Numbered from the stretch's first letter, positions 25,422 to 34,512 are shown. The stretch is 64,000 nucleotides of DNA from Gammaproteobacteria bacterium (GCA_040183005.1 JAMPIW010000007.1:1620188-1684187), one strand, 5' to 3'. The notes: generated from the sequence alone by a model not told the origin. Program-made: numbers and translations.

Positions 25422-27401
25422 ATGGAAGAAGATCGTTTTAAACAACAAATGCGCGCCTTCGATCATTGGAAGGCCGATACCGCGCGAACCATCCAGAGCT
25501 TCATGGACTGGCTCGACAGCCAGCAACTGGGCACCCCCGAAATGGGTTTGCGCCTTTATAATGTGATTGAAACGCTGCGTTCCGACCGCTTGACCATCGC
25601 CTTCGTGGCGGAATTCTCGCGTGGCAAGACCGAGCTGATCAACGCCATTTTCTTCGCCGACTACAAGCGCCGCCTGCTGCCATCCGATGCCGGCAGAACA
25701 ACAATGTGCCCCACCGAGCTGTTTTACGACACCGTGGAGGATGATGCCTATATTCGCCTGCTGCCCATTGAGACACGGCAAGAGGATGTCAGTATCGCCG
25801 ACCTGAAACGTGATCTTTCGCGCTGGACCACCTTCCCCCTGAATATCAATTCTCCGGAAAGCATGGCGGAGACGCTGCAACAGGTAGTCAAGGTCAAGCA
25901 CGTACCCATCGCCGAAGCGCAGCGTCTAGGGCTTTATAACGAAGACATGAATGCCAGCATGAACGCGGGCGATGTCGCCCCGGACACGGCGGAAATTCCG
26001 CAGTGGCGCCACGCACTCATTAGCTTTCCTCACCCCCTCCTCCAGCAAGGCCTGGTGATATTAGATACGCCGGGACTCAACGCCCTCGGTAACGAGCCGG
26101 AACTTACTCTGAACATGCTGCCCAGCGCCCAGGCAGTGCTGTTTGTGCTGGCGGCGGATACCGGCGTCACCCGCAGCGATCTCGATATGTGGCAAAACCA
26201 CATCAAAGGCTGTCGCGGCGAAGGGAACAATGGCCTGGTGGCTGCGCTCAACAAGATTGACACCCTGTGGGATGAAATAAAAAATCCGGCAGAAGTCGAC
26301 GCCACCATTGAGTCGCAGTTGCGGGAGACCGCACGCATGCTCGGCATCGATGCTGGCAATGTATTCCCCGTATCGGCGCAAAAAGCGCTGCTGGCAAAGA
26401 TCCGCCAGGATCATGACCTGCTGGAACGCAGCCGACTTCCGACGCTAGAAGCATTCCTGTCCGACAATATTGTGCCCGCCAAACAATCCATTGTGCGCGA
26501 CAATATCGTGGGCATAGCTGGCGCCCTGCTCGGCGATGTTCGCCACACCCTCGAATCACGGATGCACAACACCCAACAGCAAATTGATGGACTGAAGGGA
26601 CTGGAAAACACCAACGCGGATGTGCTGCAACATTTAGTGCGCAAAACACGTGAAAAACAGGCCGCCTTCAACAAAAAAATGGAACACTTTCAGTCCAGCC
26701 GCCGCGTCCTGGCGCAGCAGGCAAAAATCATTATGGATGCACTCAGCCTCCCCGTCTTTGACACCATGATGGGGTCTGCGCGCAAGGAGATGGAAGGCAG
26801 CTGGAGCACGGGTGGGCTGAAAAAAGGCATGCAGACATTTTTCGACAACATGCGCGACACCATGCAGATCGTATCCAGGCAGGCCGATCAAACCTACGCC
26901 GTAATCCAAACGATTTATAACAAATTCCATGAGGACGGCGGCCCCTCCCACGTCATGCCGAAAATGTTCTCCGTGAAGAAATACTCGGAGGATTTCGAGA
27001 AGCTCTATTGGGAGGCTGAAAAATTCCGCAACAGTCCTGTAACCACCATGACGGAACAGAGCTTTGTCGTCAAAAAATTCTTCATCTCACTGGGAAGCCA
27101 CGCCCGGTACATTATCTCCAAGGCCAGCCAGGAGGCTGACACCTGGCTTAAAGAAATCATGCACCCGCTGGTAAAACAGATCAACGAAAGTAAGCTGCAA
27201 CTCGAACAGCAAATGGCAACCTTGAACAAGGTGAACGACTCCAAGGACAATCTGCAGGAAAAGCTCAAAGAACTCGAAATGCAAAACGCAGCACTTGAGG
27301 CACAACTTGCTACGCTGGCCGAGATGGAAAAAACAATACGCATGCCTCTCCCTGGCGAGGGTGCGCCCGCCATGCCGGAACGCCTTTCGAGCGTGGCGTG
27401 A
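25422..27401 (+). CDS. bacterial dynamin-like GTPase
   Basis: A 659-residue large GTPase. The G domain at about residues 50-330 has P-loop AEFSRGKTELIN, G3 LDTPGLN and G4 NKIDTLW. A long helical region follows, with a coiled coil near the C-terminus (ESKLQLEQQMATLNKV to MEKTIRMP). The first P-loop glycine is replaced by Ala (AxxxxGKT), and no transmembrane helix is evident. Bacterial dynamin-like proteins remodel or guard membranes; the role of this one is unknown. GTG 25413 is a possible earlier start; neither site has an ideal ribosome-binding site. Confidence 0.85.
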   Translation: MEEDRFKQQMRAFDHWKADTARTIQSFMDWLDSQQLGTPEMGLRLYNVIETLRSDRLTIAFVAEFSRGKTELINAIFFADYKRRLLPSDAGRTTMCPTELFYDTVEDDAYIRLLPIETRQEDVSIADLKRDLSRWTTFPLNINSPESMAETLQQVVKVKHVPIAEAQRLGLYNEDMNASMNAGDVAPDTAEIPQWRHALISFPHPLLQQGLVILDTPGLNALGNEPELTLNMLPSAQAVLFVLAADTGVTRSDLDMWQNHIKGCRGEGNNGLVAALNKIDTLWDEIKNPAEVDATIESQLRETARMLGIDAGNVFPVSAQKALLAKIRQDHDLLERSRLPTLEAFLSDNIVPAKQSIVRDNIVGIAGALLGDVRHTLESRMHNTQQQIDGLKGLENTNADVLQHLVRKTREKQAAFNKKMEHFQSSRRVLAQQAKIIMDALSLPVFDTMMGSARKEMEGSWSTGGLKKGMQTFFDNMRDTMQIVSRQADQTYAVIQTIYNKFHEDGGPSHVMPKMFSVKKYSEDFEKLYWEAEKFRNSPVTTMTEQSFVVKKFFISLGSHARYIISKASQEADTWLKEIMHPLVKQINESKLQLEQQMATLNKVNDSKDNLQEKLKELEMQNAALEAQLATLAEMEKTIRMPLPGEGAPAMPERLSSVA

Positions 27402-27510
27402 AGAAAAAACATTCACGCCGTCAATCCACGGACACAACCACCTCCTGTCGGGCAGAAAGCAAAGCTGTCTGCCATTAATCCCAGATCGTCCATTAGCCCC
27501 AAAACCGTTT

Positions 27511-27563
27511 GCCCTGAGCCTGTCGAAGGGCCGTTCATGGTTCGACAAGCTCACCACGAACGG
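27511..27563. repeat. extragenic palindrome (GAGCCTGTCGAA / TTCGACAAGCTC type)
   Basis: Two interleaved near-palindromes are present: GAGCCTGTCGAA with TTCGACAAGCTC, and CCGTTCATGGT with ACCACGAACGG. This sequence type recurs between genes in many proteobacterial genomes. It lies after the dynamin-like gene and could form a stable hairpin that slows 3' decay. Confidence 0.65.
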
Positions 27564-28136
27564 TGGTGTGCGCTCTATTTCGCCTAATGTAATTGACAAT
27601 CTGGGTTAATTTCATGAATCATTACGATGTCATCTGATCGCACCTGACACCACGGTTATCCGTCATCAGCCTCAATAGCACCCGCGCATATTAGAGATTT
27701 TTCACCTCACCCACCCCGCCGCGCACATACGCGAAATACGACAAACCCGGAGCACAACGTTGCCAGTGCGTTGACTGCCATCGTCTCGCGCGCATAGCGC
27801 ACGCTGCCGTCCTAAAAATATCCCAGCTTTTTGCTTGGTTTATGAATTTTGAAAAACTTGAGCCTTTATTGATATAGATCAAATACAACTTAATATAAAT
27901 CTGATGTACTTATCCCAGCTAAATTAGCTGTTCCAATACCTTTCAATAACATAAAGAGAACAGCATCTTCTGTTTCCGCGATTTTTCGTCAAGTGGCGAC
28001 TGTAAAAGGGGGTGGGATAGAAAAGATGATCGATAACTTAAGGTGCGGGGGCTTTGTTTCGGGCGTGAGGCCATCCCTTATCCCGGGAATTCGCCGAACA
28101 TATTCATAAAGTAATGAGCGATAAAAGGAAGGGTAT
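27564..28136. other. long intergenic leader before the GlyGly-CTERM/OmpA gene
   Basis: No open reading frame with a credible start was found. The interval becomes AT-rich from 27840 and contains one FNR/Anr-type box (27869-27882) about 255 bases before the next ATG. The start at 28137 has AGGAAGGG 3 bases upstream. Nothing else is recognised. Confidence 0.5.
27869..27882. promoter_or_regulatory. FNR/Anr-type binding site
   Basis: TTGATATAGATCAA matches the symmetric consensus TTGAT-N4-ATCAA perfectly. It lies about 255 bases upstream of the surface-protein gene, so its transcript probably starts within the following 100 bases. It suggests oxygen-responsive control, but whether the genome encodes an FNR homologue is not visible. 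Confidence 0.55.
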
Positions 28137-30476
28137 ATGAACGCCATTAAACAAAAGACATTAGTGAGGACGACCGCCTTAAGGGCGGCGCTACACGGTG
28201 TGGAGCCGACGGCGGCGGGAAGGAAAACATCAGGACTAATACTATTAGTTCTGATTGTCATGTGTGGGGTTTTGCCAATTCAAATGGTACAGGCCGACCC
28301 CCACACTGGCATGTCAAAGAATGTGGTGATCATCGGTGGGGCGACGGCCAGTGATTCCTGCGTCGGCACAGATGCCAACAGGGTAAGGAATGGTGGGTGC
28401 TTTCCTGTTACCGGAGCCACTGGCGAGCTGGGGGATTTTACCTTCGCTGGGATGGTCTCAGCGGATGTGAGTACGGCCACTCTGGCGAACTACGACACGG
28501 CTGTGTTGAACGTCGCCAGCAATGACATGGCTTGCAACTTAAACAAGCTCACCGCAAGCCAGAAAACGGATCTGGTGAATTTCGTCAAGAGCGGCAAGAA
28601 GCTGGTCATCTTCGACAGCGAGTGCTCCACCCAGGACTACAGCTGGCTGCCGTTCCCCTTCACCACTGCCAATCCGGGCGCCCAGGGCGCGAATGGGACT
28701 CTAAACATCCTTGAGGAAAACACACTTTCGTCCAAGGACCCGGCAAATGTACATTACATCGACGCAACTTTCCTAGGAGGGAGCACGGATGCGGTGGGGG
28801 ATATGAATGTAATGACTACATTTGATCCCAACTGGTGCGTAGATATGTCTGGCACCAACGCTAACCAGATCACGGGGCCGGTGCATACCTACGCCAAATA
28901 TCCCGCTGGGACAGATGCGGGGCTGATCATCTATAACGGACTGGATGTTGACTACCTGAACCCTACCAGCACGAACGATGGCTCAAAGAACCTGAGGAAG
29001 ATGTGGGTACAGGAGTTGCAGCAGCCATTCAACCCCTCCAATCTGCCCTGCGGTGTCACGGTGGCAGGCATAACATTAGCGCCAGTGGCCGCCACCAACC
29101 CAACCGGGGGGAACCATACCGTTACCGCCAACCTCACCGATCTGCTGGGCAAGCCGACCGTTGGCGTTTTGGTGGGATTCGAGGTTCTTGCGGGAGGAGT
29201 AAATGCGGGTGCCACTGGAACCTGCAACCCTGGAGACTGCAAGTCAGATGCGGCGGGTAACGTCAGCTTCACTTACAAGAGCAATGGTGCTGTGGGCGCT
29301 GATCAGATAAAGGCCTGTTACGTCAACGGTGGAAGTCAGAAAATATGCTCGCAGGTGGTGACAAAAGCATGGGTGGTTAGCATAGGTGTGGCATTAACAC
29401 CGACGGTGTCCACCAATACAGCCGGAGGAAGCCATACCGTTACAGCAGCGCTTGCCGATCCACAGGGTAACCCGCAAGGTGGTGTGCCTGTGACATTCAA
29501 GTTTATATCGGGACCAAATGCGGAGGCTACCGGAACCTGCAACCCTGGAGACTGTAAATCAGACTCGGCAGGGAATGTCAGTTTCACCTATCAGAGTAAT
29601 GGCTTTGTAGGCACTGACAAAATAGAGGTTTGCTTCACAAATGAAATAGGCCAACAAGTGTGCTCACAGGTGGCGACCAACGAGTGGAAGGAAGCTCAAT
29701 CCACCGCTATTCCGCAAGACTTCACCCTTGAAGGCAAGGGCGGCGGAGGCAGCATAGGTCTGCTGGACCTGGCGCTGGGGTTAGGCTGTGCGGGGTTTGC
29801 CTTGATCAGCAGGAGACGCAGGACTGTGGTAGCTGGCCTGTTAAGCTGTCTGGTAGTTACAACCGCTGTCATCGCAACCCCGCCTGCACTGGCGGCTGTT
29901 CCCGGCTGGTACGCGGGCGCCAGCGGCGGATGGACGAAGGGCAAATTCAGCTCATCCGACCTCCAGGGGGACTTGGCGGCCAAGGGCTACAACAGCCTGG
30001 ACTCAGTAAATGTTGACAACACTGACACTGGCTGGAAGCTGTTTGGCGGTTATCAGTTCAACCCGTTCATTGCCGCCGAGGCCAGCTATGTTGACCTGGG
30101 GGATATCACCTCCACGGTCAAGGGGAAGACCGATCCGGCCAACATTCCCCAGCCATTGCTAAATGATGCCGCCGACGTGCACGGCTATCTGGCCAAGGGC
30201 TGGACACTGGCGGGCGTTGGCATATGGCCGGTAAAACCGACAGTGTCCTTGTTTGCCAAGGCGGGGCTGTTTGCCTGGACGGCAGATGTCGATATCAAAG
30301 AAGTATCGAGCGGGTTGAGCACCTCACGCGGCGCGAATGGCACCAATGGCATGTTTGGCGTGGGTGCGCGGTTCATGCCTCATCCCAAGTGGGAGTTGCG
30401 TGCCGAGTATGAGCGCTATCAGGTGAGCAGCGATTGGGCCAATTTCTTCTCGCTCGGCGCAGCCTATCACTTCTGA
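28137..30476 (+). CDS. surface protein: Big-type repeats, internal GlyGly-CTERM signal and C-terminal OmpA-like barrel
   Basis: A 779-residue fusion. A long signal peptide (cleavage near VQA-DP, residue 54) leads into an unrecognised domain (55-305) and two Ig-like repeats (about 309-400 and 416-505), each with TGTCNPGDCKSD-AGNVSFTY. Residues 535-562 are GGGG, a hydrophobic helix and RRRR, which is the layout of a GlyGly-CTERM sorting signal. Directly after comes a second signal-peptide-like helix with PALA-A near 586, then an outer-membrane beta-barrel domain (about 590-779; GWYAGASGGW start, GAAYHF end). TTG 29802 or GTG 29826 could allow separate translation of the barrel. Rhombosortase processing is an inference; no such protease gene is in the window. 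Confidence 0.85.
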   Translation: MNAIKQKTLVRTTALRAALHGVEPTAAGRKTSGLILLVLIVMCGVLPIQMVQADPHTGMSKNVVIIGGATASDSCVGTDANRVRNGGCFPVTGATGELGDFTFAGMVSADVSTATLANYDTAVLNVASNDMACNLNKLTASQKTDLVNFVKSGKKLVIFDSECSTQDYSWLPFPFTTANPGAQGANGTLNILEENTLSSKDPANVHYIDATFLGGSTDAVGDMNVMTTFDPNWCVDMSGTNANQITGPVHTYAKYPAGTDAGLIIYNGLDVDYLNPTSTNDGSKNLRKMWVQELQQPFNPSNLPCGVTVAGITLAPVAATNPTGGNHTVTANLTDLLGKPTVGVLVGFEVLAGGVNAGATGTCNPGDCKSDAAGNVSFTYKSNGAVGADQIKACYVNGGSQKICSQVVTKAWVVSIGVALTPTVSTNTAGGSHTVTAALADPQGNPQGGVPVTFKFISGPNAEATGTCNPGDCKSDSAGNVSFTYQSNGFVGTDKIEVCFTNEIGQQVCSQVATNEWKEAQSTAIPQDFTLEGKGGGGSIGLLDLALGLGCAGFALISRRRRTVVAGLLSCLVVTTAVIATPPALAAVPGWYAGASGGWTKGKFSSSDLQGDLAAKGYNSLDSVNVDNTDTGWKLFGGYQFNPFIAAEASYVDLGDITSTVKGKTDPANIPQPLLNDAADVHGYLAKGWTLAGVGIWPVKPTVSLFAKAGLFAWTADVDIKEVSSGLSTSRGANGTNGMFGVGARFMPHPKWELRAEYERYQVSSDWANFFSLGAAYHF

Positions 30477-32500
30477 TCGTTTGCATCTGCTGCAGGAGGA
30501 GAAAACCGGGCCACCATGCCCGGTTTTCTTTTGCGCACACGGTTGAGCCACGCCGCCATCCCCATACAAATCAATGCCGCCATATCAAACGCGCCGCCTC
30601 CTCCAGCAGTCTCCGAGGCGGCCAAATTAACCGTATCGGAAGCCGCCGGACTGATGTTGCCGGTGGCATCCCTCAGCCAGGCGTAAACGGTTTTGTTGCC
30701 GCCTCCAGCGCTCAAGGTATAGGGAAGGCTCGCCTGATAACTGGTGGCAATGGGTGTCGGGGTGAAATCGGCATCAGAGGGCGGGGTGGGATGTTCGGTG
30801 AGGTAGTAGCCGCTTACGCCCACATCACTGCTGCCGTTCAGAGATACGGTGACATTTCTTGAAGATACCTCGGTTGCCCCTTGGTTGATGTTTATCGAGA
30901 CCTGGGCCAGGGAAGCGCTGCCAGTGATGGGCAGGCTGCTCACCAGCGCATAGGCCTGATCGCCCTGCACTTTAATGCCTTTGACCTTCACATGCCAGGC
31001 GCCGGCCATCGGAGTATCGACCTCGACCTGCTCTATGTTATCCACCCGGTTGGGGCCGCTGGCGATGGCCGGGGCGGCAGGATTTGCGAGGCCTGCGAGA
31101 CTATAGGGATAGTAGGTCACGCCATTGGGTGCGATGAGTTCAAGATCGAGATCATTGACCAGCGCCTTGGTGGCGTCCGGCGTGCCGGGAAGATCAGTCC
31201 ATGCGATAGTGACCTTCAGCTTGGGCGTCGCTTCCGGCACCGCGAGGGGGAGCACCTGTTCCGTGCCCTCCGCCACGCTGCCGGTATCCATGCGCCGCCC
31301 GTCGCCAACACCGGCGCTGACGATGCCTGTAGCGGCCTGGGCATCCAGTAGCCCCCACCCGTAGGCATAGTCAGGCCCTTTGTTGCCCAGATCCTTGGCG
31401 GTGTGGGTGAGCAGGGCTTTGACCATGTGCGGAGAGGGTGTCTCACCCTTGGCTTTGGCGCGATAGCGCTCAATGATCAGAGCAACGGCCCCACTCACGG
31501 TGGGCGTGGACATCGACGTGCCGCTCAAACGGGTGTAACCGTTGTTCAGATACGTGGAGTACAGGCCCACGCCATCGGCGACGATATCGGGTTTGATTCG
31601 ACCATCGTCGGTGGGGCCCCATGAGCTGAAAGTAGTCATACCCCCGGCCTGATCCACAGCGCCGACGGTGATGATATTCTTGGCGACACCCACCAGCCCG
31701 ATGCTGTCATAGTCACCGTCCGGCGCGTGCTCATCAGTATGCAGGGTGGATGAGTCGCCGATGTGGTAATGGGGCGCATTACCAGCGCCGGTATCGCTGC
31801 GGTCGTTACCCGCCGATTTGACGACAATCAGGGCATGATCGGCGACAAGCTGATCCCACAGGCGCGTAACATAGCCATAGGCGCCAAAATCCGGCTCTTT
31901 GGTGTTGCTCGGGCCGCCGTACCACACCCACTTACCGCCACCATAGCGGTTGTATTGCCAGCCGGCAGCGTAATTCCACGAGTGATTGCTCAGCGCCATC
32001 CCCTTCGATGCTTGCGCCTCAACCTGCTGCCCAAGCGTGTCGCCATAATAGTCATGGGACAGCAGGGAGGCGCCTGGCGCCATGCCTCGCGCCATGGGAG
32101 AGGCGAGGCCTGAGCCGATCAGGGTACCTGCAACGTGAGTAGCATGACCGGAGACGGTGCTTCCTTCGGCCATGGTGACGCGGCCCGCCAAATCGGGATG
32201 GGATGCCTGCGCCGCCCCTTCATCCCAGGCGCCAATCACCACGCCACTGCCTGAGAGGTTATAGGGCGCCGTCCAGAGGCGATCCACCTTGGAGGCCGCT
32301 GCCGCCTCGACATTACTGGGAATTTTATCCGGCTCCTCGTTCACCGTATAACGCAGAGGAGAACCGGTATATCCCAGGCTCCATGATATGCTTTCAATGC
32401 TGTCGTGAGACAAACATGCGCCCAATAGCACGAATAGCGTGATAATCACCGCTGGGCGTGTTTGTCTGTATTCAGAATGAGTGGGGGGTTTGTCGACCAT
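30467..32500 (-). CDS. S8 (subtilisin-like) peptidase with GlyGly-CTERM-like tail
   Basis: A 677-residue exported serine peptidase. The hydrophobic N-terminal segment contains a possible lipobox (LLGAC, Cys29). Catalytic residues are Asp93 (GAWDEG), His119 (GHATHVAGT) and Ser in LSGTSMSTPTVSGA. A beta-sandwich domain (AWHVKVKG) and an Ig-like domain (about 520-625) follow. Near the end, AGGGGAFDMAALICMGMAAW plus NRVRKRK is a GlyGly-CTERM-type signal. It is followed by 18 extra residues encoded through the terminator hairpin shared with the convergent gene, so the original stop may have been lost. Confidence 0.9.
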   Translation of the reverse strand: MVDKPPTHSEYRQTRPAVIITLFVLLGACLSHDSIESISWSLGYTGSPLRYTVNEEPDKIPSNVEAAAASKVDRLWTAPYNLSGSGVVIGAWDEGAAQASHPDLAGRVTMAEGSTVSGHATHVAGTLIGSGLASPMARGMAPGASLLSHDYYGDTLGQQVEAQASKGMALSNHSWNYAAGWQYNRYGGGKWVWYGGPSNTKEPDFGAYGYVTRLWDQLVADHALIVVKSAGNDRSDTGAGNAPHYHIGDSSTLHTDEHAPDGDYDSIGLVGVAKNIITVGAVDQAGGMTTFSSWGPTDDGRIKPDIVADGVGLYSTYLNNGYTRLSGTSMSTPTVSGAVALIIERYRAKAKGETPSPHMVKALLTHTAKDLGNKGPDYAYGWGLLDAQAATGIVSAGVGDGRRMDTGSVAEGTEQVLPLAVPEATPKLKVTIAWTDLPGTPDATKALVNDLDLELIAPNGVTYYPYSLAGLANPAAPAIASGPNRVDNIEQVEVDTPMAGAWHVKVKGIKVQGDQAYALVSSLPITGSASLAQVSININQGATEVSSRNVTVSLNGSSDVGVSGYYLTEHPTPPSDADFTPTPIATSYQASLPYTLSAGGGNKTVYAWLRDATGNISPAASDTVNLAASETAGGGGAFDMAALICMGMAAWLNRVRKRKPGMVARFSPPAADANDQK
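30502..30532. terminator. bidirectional terminator between convergent GlyGly-CTERM genes
   Basis: A perfect 10-bp stem (30502-30511 with 30518-30527) with a 6-nt loop. CTTTT follows on plus, and the AAAA base of the stem gives a T-run on minus. It ends the plus-strand surface gene and overlaps the last codons of the subtilase. Confidence 0.85.
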
Positions 32501-32616
32501 GACAACAGAAGCGCCTATCCAAGGGACACATGCTTCTGTTATCGGCTGAAGAGAAGGGATTCTTTAGCTAATGACCGTCTGACTTACAACGTTAAGATAC
32601 AAGGGGCACGCCAACA

Positions 32617-32733
32617 TGGCTACGCCATGTGCTGGAGCACCTGCCCGCAGCAAGAACCGCTGAAGAAATGGAAGTGTTGTTGCCGTGGGATTTCCATGCG
32701 GCAACATTAGCCGGCACGTCCCTCGCTGAATAG
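32617..32733 (+). pseudogene. 3' remnant of an IS66-family transposase
   Basis: The frame reads WLRHVLEHLPAARTAEEMEVLLPWDF and then ends at TAG 32731. This is the conserved C-terminal signature of many IS66 TnpC proteins (WLR-VLE-LP----------LLPW). It does not match the intact IS66 transposase at 8614-10065, so it comes from a different element. Everything upstream of the tryptophan is lost. Confidence 0.65.
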
Positions 32734-32961
32734 GCTGGGATTGCTGGAGCGCTTACCTTCAAACAGCATCAACGCGGTGCGTCGGTCGCGCTTTGGACGG
32801 TGTGCGTCGGCTTCCAGCCGCAACTTCAGCTTGGCCTCAATGGGCGTCAGCTTGACGATAGCTTTGACTCTGTGATTTGAAGGCTCTGTTCCGTCTGTCG
32901 CCCTGAGCCACTTCTTAATGGTGTTTGCGTGGGTTACCTGGTCAATATTCAACGCGCACAA
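32707..32961 (-). CDS. 84-aa hypothetical ORF in mobile-element debris
   Basis: A TTG-initiated frame. The product contains THANTIKKWLRATDG, reminiscent of helix-turn-helix segments in small transposon-encoded proteins, and a basic EADAHRPKRDRRTALMLFEGKR stretch. It may be a genuine relic of an insertion-sequence gene or a chance frame. I cannot assign a family. Confidence 0.25.
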   Translation of the reverse strand: MCALNIDQVTHANTIKKWLRATDGTEPSNHRVKAIVKLTPIEAKLKLRLEADAHRPKRDRRTALMLFEGKRSSNPSLFSEGRAG

Positions 32962-33072
32962 GCGCGTCTACTAAATGGTCAATATTGGTTTAGCGTCAAC
33001 AGCCTGCAGCGCCCACTTCCGTCATGTTGAACAGGTCGCAACGATGCCGTTGCACCATCGGAATTCTTCAGT

Positions 33073-33095
33073 TTTTGCTTGCCATGCAAGCAAAA
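33073..33095. repeat. perfect 10-bp palindrome downstream of the acyltransferase
   Basis: TTTTGCTTGC and GCAAGCAAAA are separated by CAT. No U-tract follows on the minus strand, so it is at best a weak terminator for the gene ending at 33156. Confidence 0.4.
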
Positions 33096-33155
33096 GTTGA
33101 CCATCGCCCGAATTCTATACCCCAGAACTATGGCATGAGACACATTCGGCAGGCA

Positions 33156-33971
33156 TCACGCCGCGACTGATTGAGCAGAAGGCCAAATCGTCCCATTCTT
33201 CGTAATTACCTTCCACACCTCAAAGCAGCCGTTTTCCATCGCCGCCATAACCTCGCCCGCCACAGCGACACAGGGCTGGCGCTTCCCATGATAGTCAATC
33301 AGGGGTCCAACGGGTTCAAAGTGGATACTGAAGCGTCTAAGCAATCGCAACAGGGCAGGCTCCATCACTGCGTACCAGTGAGTTATGCCGTATTCAGCGC
33401 TCATCTGCACTATGCCGCCAAACAGGCCTATTACTATGTGCGGGATCAAGCGCCGCTCTATCAAGGCGATTACTTGGGGATCATTCACCTCTGGCGAGCC
33501 GCCCCAAGCAAACTCGGTCTCCGCAAACCTCTTTTTAAATTCTTTCGAAATTGCAAAACGAGAAATCTCCGCGAAGGCACTCCGCGGCACTCGTGCCAGA
33601 TCAAATGAAGGTTTATGCACTCTCATGTCACAGATTTGCTCTATGGGAAATTGTGCACCCGGGCAATCATGATCATTAAGAACCAGGCGCACCGTCCCTG
33701 CAACCATGCTCAGTCCCTGATGTACGAGCAAGCTGTGTACAGACCGCTTATCAAATTGATCGCACTCCAGTCCGTCAGGGTGCTCGCTGGGATTTTCAAA
33801 TGCGTGCTCCAAGCAATAGACCTGGTAGCGCAGACGCAACGCCTGCTCCACCTGATCAGGGGTCGTGGCTGTTCTGACGTTAAAATAACGTGTAAAGCTC
33901 TCCATCAACTCACTCATGCTCACCTCCGCGCTGTCCGCTTGACGAACCAGCCGCTCTCTATTTCGTGACAT
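33156..33971 (-). CDS. PEP-CTERM/exosortase system-associated acyltransferase
   Basis: A 271-residue GNAT-fold protein related to autoinducer synthases. Visible family parts are the N-terminal RYQVYCLEHAFE (AHL-synthase-like), the central LVAGTVRLVLND-type strand region, and ISRFAISKEFKKRF. The family is named for genomes with exosortase and PEP-CTERM proteins and is thought to help make a signal or envelope lipid; its reaction is unproven. ATG 33971 (MSRNRERL) is chosen because AAGGA lies 9-10 bases upstream; a longer frame to 34046 lacks one. No exosortase lies in the window. It is divergent from the ThiF-nitroreductase gene. Confidence 0.85.
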   Translation of the reverse strand: MSRNRERLVRQADSAEVSMSELMESFTRYFNVRTATTPDQVEQALRLRYQVYCLEHAFENPSEHPDGLECDQFDKRSVHSLLVHQGLSMVAGTVRLVLNDHDCPGAQFPIEQICDMRVHKPSFDLARVPRSAFAEISRFAISKEFKKRFAETEFAWGGSPEVNDPQVIALIERRLIPHIVIGLFGGIVQMSAEYGITHWYAVMEPALLRLLRRFSIHFEPVGPLIDYHGKRQPCVAVAGEVMAAMENGCFEVWKVITKNGTIWPSAQSVAA

Positions 33972-34087
33972 GTTTACCATATCCTTTGTAGAATCGAATG
34001 TCCGTGCACTGTTCACATTTTTCAAAATCATCACCTTAGTCATCATGGTTTATGCAATATTGATCATTAGGCATAGAGCGCAAATTA

Positions 34088-34107
34088 TTGTCTCCTAATT
34101 GAGACAA
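34088..34107. promoter_or_regulatory. palindrome TTGTCTC-N6-GAGACAA
   Basis: A 7-bp perfect inverted repeat located about 40 bases beyond the longest acyltransferase frame (117 bases from the chosen start). Its GTCTC-N6-GAGAC core recurs at 34513-34528. Candidate operator for a dimeric regulator. Confidence 0.4.
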
Positions 34108-34512
34108 AAAGAAATTGCCCTGAGGGTGACGCAATAACCCGAGCAAGGGCGAGGCTTGCTTTATTCACGCGAGTGAACTTTCCAAGTCCGAACAACCTTG
34201 AAAACCATGAGCAAACCGCACTGAAGACGGACTAAACAGCACACAGAACAATAGAAAGTAAGGAGTGCGCAACAAAGTACCTTATTGATCTTCCAGCAGT
34301 GTCCAGAACTAAGTAAAAAAAATAATTGGCTGGCTCACTGCAAATAGCAGCAACTTATCCTCATATGCAATTATCAGACCATTAAAATTTATTCAATAAT
34401 AAACATAAGCATACATAATAAAAGCAAGCTTTCCCATGCCGTATTTTGTTGTTATACAGAGACAAAATTTTCTTATTTTAAAAAATCATAATGATTTGCC
34501 GATAAATACACC

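Larger units (their letters stand above)
32501..33155. other. degraded mobile-element region
   Basis: This 655-base gap holds the 3' end of an IS66-type transposase (32617-32733), an 84-codon minus-strand frame of unknown identity (32707-32961) and a 10-bp perfect palindrome at 33073-33095. AATATTGACCA occurs twice near 32944 and 32980. I see no intact gene. Confidence 0.5.

Noticed and set aside
33002-33066. A 20-codon minus-strand peptide starting MVQRHRCDLFN in the transposon debris, considered as a RiPP precursor for the ThiF-nitroreductase gene
   Set aside because: No ribosome-binding site, no leader-like region and it lies among element remnants; chance is more likely.
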